From Brachypodius melanocephalos (Eukaryota; Chordata; Aves; Passeriformes; Pycnonotidae), in the NCBI GenBank assembly GCA_013398615.1, contig VZSR01002145.1:6501158-6565157 (forward strand): a stretch of 64,000 bases of DNA. Reading direction: 5' to 3'. The translations under genes were made by a program, and so were the position numbers. Shown one piece after another: positions 61,540 to 64,000 of the stretch (position 1 is the first letter of the stretch; the number at the start of each line of letters is the position of its first letter). Under the pieces are notes generated by a model. That model searched no databases, was not told where the DNA came from, and worked only from the letters and a program-made list of their open reading frames with translations.

Positions 61540-61860
61540 ACCATTAGTTACAACTCCCTGGCAGGAAAAGCGCTAATAATCCTGACTAATTGTCATGGAA
61601 AGCTACCCTGATTGCAAATTTGACAGTGATAAAAATCCAATTTTGGAATTCCAAACGGGCCAGGAACATAATTAGGCTCTACATTTTAACACCCTCTTGA
61701 TCAATGGTGGGGTAATGGAGACCCTTCCAAGGGCTTTGTTTTGAAATGAATGGCGCCTTATTGATGAAACAGCTTGGACCCAAACCAGAAATTAAATTGA
61801 AAGTTTAAACAATGCAGCTGTATTTTATCATCCTGTATTGTCAAGCTTTAACGAAAATAG
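61540..61860. promoter_or_regulatory. Possible conserved non-coding enhancer
   Basis: Unique, non-repetitive, AT-rich sequence dense in homeodomain-type cores (CTAATAATCC, GACTAATTGTCA, CATAATTAGG), a TTTGACAGTGATAAA stretch resembling MEIS/PBX sites, TTGATCAATGG, and CAGCTG E-boxes near its right end. It has the look of developmental enhancers, but this is only motif impression and conservation is untested. Confidence 0.25.
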
Positions 61861-64000
61861 CTCCTAAACAGAGCCACATGTTTTGCCTGTTGCCCAAAAA
61901 CTGAAGGTGAATTTAAAAACCCTTTCCTAAGCTGCAGGATGCCAAGATTTTTCAGCTAGAAGTTATTATTAGGACACAACAGTATTTCATATAAGCCCTG
62001 ACAATGGTTTTGTATGGTTTCTGTAAAAGCAACTTCATTTTTTACACCGGAGATGGCTCAGATGAGTGACGCTTCAAAAAAATGGAACCTCTGCTATGAA
62101 CTTCATCTTTTCCACGTACATGTGATAAAGGCAAAAATAAAACCACATTTCAGTCATCATAACAACCAACACAGGGAGTGTAAGTTGGATTTCCCCCTCA
62201 TCCTACGTATCATCAATGAAAATTGTCAGCTGCCTTCTAATCCCCGGACCTGGAGACAGATTTAGTGAGGGTCTATCAGATAGTTCAGTGTCACTGAGAA
62301 ACCTGCAGGCAGCTCTTACTTTGAGAGTTATCTCCTGCCTTTGAGGATTAAGATATGATTAAAAAAACACTTGTTAGTTACAACATTCCAAGAACCAGAT
62401 CTCTGATTTTTCTAGCAAATTGGTCACGATACAGGAGACAGAAAATGTATAACGAGACTTAGTCTCTTTAATATCCAAGGATGGATTTGCACAGCTGGAA
62501 AATTAGGGGAAAACTCTGGGGTTTGGTTTGTAATCTGTTCAAATAGCCTAGAGGATTTTAGGGGCTGCAACTCATACAAATTAAATGGGATTCTACTGCA
62601 TTTATTTATTGGGGTATAGTATTGCAGCAAGATGGCAAAACTCAGTTCCACATTGAGCAAAAATCTGCTGAAAACCAAAGAGCACATTAAGTTCTACCAG
62701 CCTTTCCCATAAAAGTTTAAGTGTTCAATCTCAGTTTTGAGTATCCATAATCCCAGAAACAAGACCAAAAAAAAGCTCTGGGACTGTAACCCTCTGGTGG
62801 AATAGGTTCAATGGCCCTGCCCTCCCATCTGCTCCAAGGATGAGGTATTTAAATTGGATCTCTGAGGAAGCTTGCAGAGGGGTGCACACAACTTTCATCT
62901 CAGTCCACCAAGGGAAGGAAGGGAGATGAGACATGAAGAGATGAAAAAGCTGAGAACAAAGAGGTCTGTGCAAAGCCTCCAGCCTCCCTCATGCTGGATA
63001 AACACGTCTGTCAGAGCCTGAGGTCAAGGCTAAAGCCTCTGACAGTGATGCTCTGCAAGTCTGAGTGTCTTTTATCTCCCTGTGCAACTCAGGTTTCCCA
63101 ACTGCACCAGGACCAACCTATCCAGAGGGTTTTCATGGAGTGTCTCCCATTCCCCTCCTGCTGGAAGAGCTCAGGGGTGCCAGCACTGACAGGAAGGGCT
63201 GTGGGGTGGGAGCTGCTGTCCTGGCACAACCTCAGGGATCCCCAGCAGCAGCCTCTGTGCCCAGCCCAGCAGGACAGGCCACGGGCAGTGCCCTGCTGGG
63301 AGGCACAGCTCCCCTGGCACTGGCATTCAGGCAATTTCTCCACGAGGAATGGTGCTAACACAGCAGCCATCCCAAGCTCTCTGAGCACCACTAACACCAT
63401 GTGGTGACACAGCAACCTCTGGTGTGCTTGCCAGGCTGAAAATCAGGCAGGGATGCTCAGCCTTTGGGGAATATCTCTCCTTCTCCCTCCTCCAAGGGCA
63501 GCCCAGGAGACTGGTGAAAAGGAGACAGGCAGACAGATGAATTTCAGAGAGATAAATGCCTTTCTTCACGTTTTGGATCAGTGTCTAATAAACATGGATG
63601 TGGTCCATCCTTTCCTTGCATATATCAGGGATGGGAAGTGTGTTAGAGAGCCTGAGTGACTCACACTCACATCACAGGTCACACGTGCTCCTTGGGCACA
63701 CCATGAGAAATGTGTGCTTTTATTCATCTTTTCACCCAAACATTTTACTGCACTGCATTCTCAAATGCTACCTAAATGTCAGGATGAGGAGATGATTTTT
63801 AATGAGGTTACTACTCCCATCCATCTGCCTCTGTTCAAAATCTCATGGGCATTTTTATCTCTCTTAGCAGACTAACAAGACTATAAAAGAGGCAAGATAA
63901 ACACCAGCCAAACAACTTGGATATTGTAGCCTGGCATGTGAACATGGGCTTCAAAAGAGCACCCAACAGGCAGCACTGAGGTGGCTGAGGAAGGAGAAGC

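Larger units (their letters stand above)
56750..64000 (-). other. Upstream sequence, probably large COL26A1 intron
   Basis: No EMI exon, signal-peptide exon, promoter or first exon was recognised. The 59.8-62.0 kb part lacks open frames longer than 60 codons on either strand and is AT-rich. A degenerate tandem repeat and a possible regulatory element are listed separately. Confidence 0.6.

Noticed and set aside
1..64000. Prokaryotic features, CRISPR arrays, tRNA or rRNA genes
   Set aside because: None seen. Spliced collagen exons and CR1 repeats show vertebrate DNA. Tandem repeats here lack the spacer structure of CRISPR arrays.

Overview
This window is vertebrate nuclear DNA, almost certainly from a bird. 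It holds small coding exons with GT/AG splice sites separated by introns of 0.6 to more than 14 kb, and CR1 LINE fragments whose 3' ends carry the ATTCTGTG-type octamer typical of avian and reptilian CR1. There is no operon structure. A passerine is my guess, but the sequence alone does not settle the species.

The window is dominated by one minus-strand gene, COL26A1 (also called EMID2), a secreted EMI-domain collagen. Twelve exons join in a single frame from c(42033) down to a stop codon at c(4889..4887). Together they encode the last 365 residues: a Cys-containing linker with a short coiled coil, a helix-poor acidic/proline segment, a first collagen domain of 22 uninterrupted Gly-X-Y triplets, a 40-residue non-collagenous linker, a second collagen domain of 29 triplets, a C-terminal coiled coil and a basic tail. 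Every splice junction keeps phase. A thirteenth candidate exon at 56.7 kb has strong splice sites and the right phase. The signal peptide and EMI domain were not found, so the 5' part of the gene is probably beyond the right edge, upstream of a large intron.

Layout: 1-360 is flank with a small tandem repeat. About 366-4886 is a probable long 3' UTR ending at a good poly(A) signal. 4887-17937 holds the C-terminal and second-helix exons. 17938-23808 is an intron with a 100-N gap, an AT-rich LTR-like stretch and a CR1. 23809-31406 holds the first-helix and linker exons. 31407-41971 is a large intron with a 62-base poly(A) run, a duplicated 80-bp module and a 61-bp minisatellite broken by a 222-N gap. 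41972-42033 is the Cys-rich exon. 42034-64000 is upstream intron with CR1 and MIR-like copies, tandem repeats and a possible conserved enhancer near 61.5-61.9 kb.

I see no second protein-coding gene, RNA gene, CRISPR array or intact mobile element. Family comparisons (mammalian COL26A1, paralogue EMID1) come from memory and not from a search.
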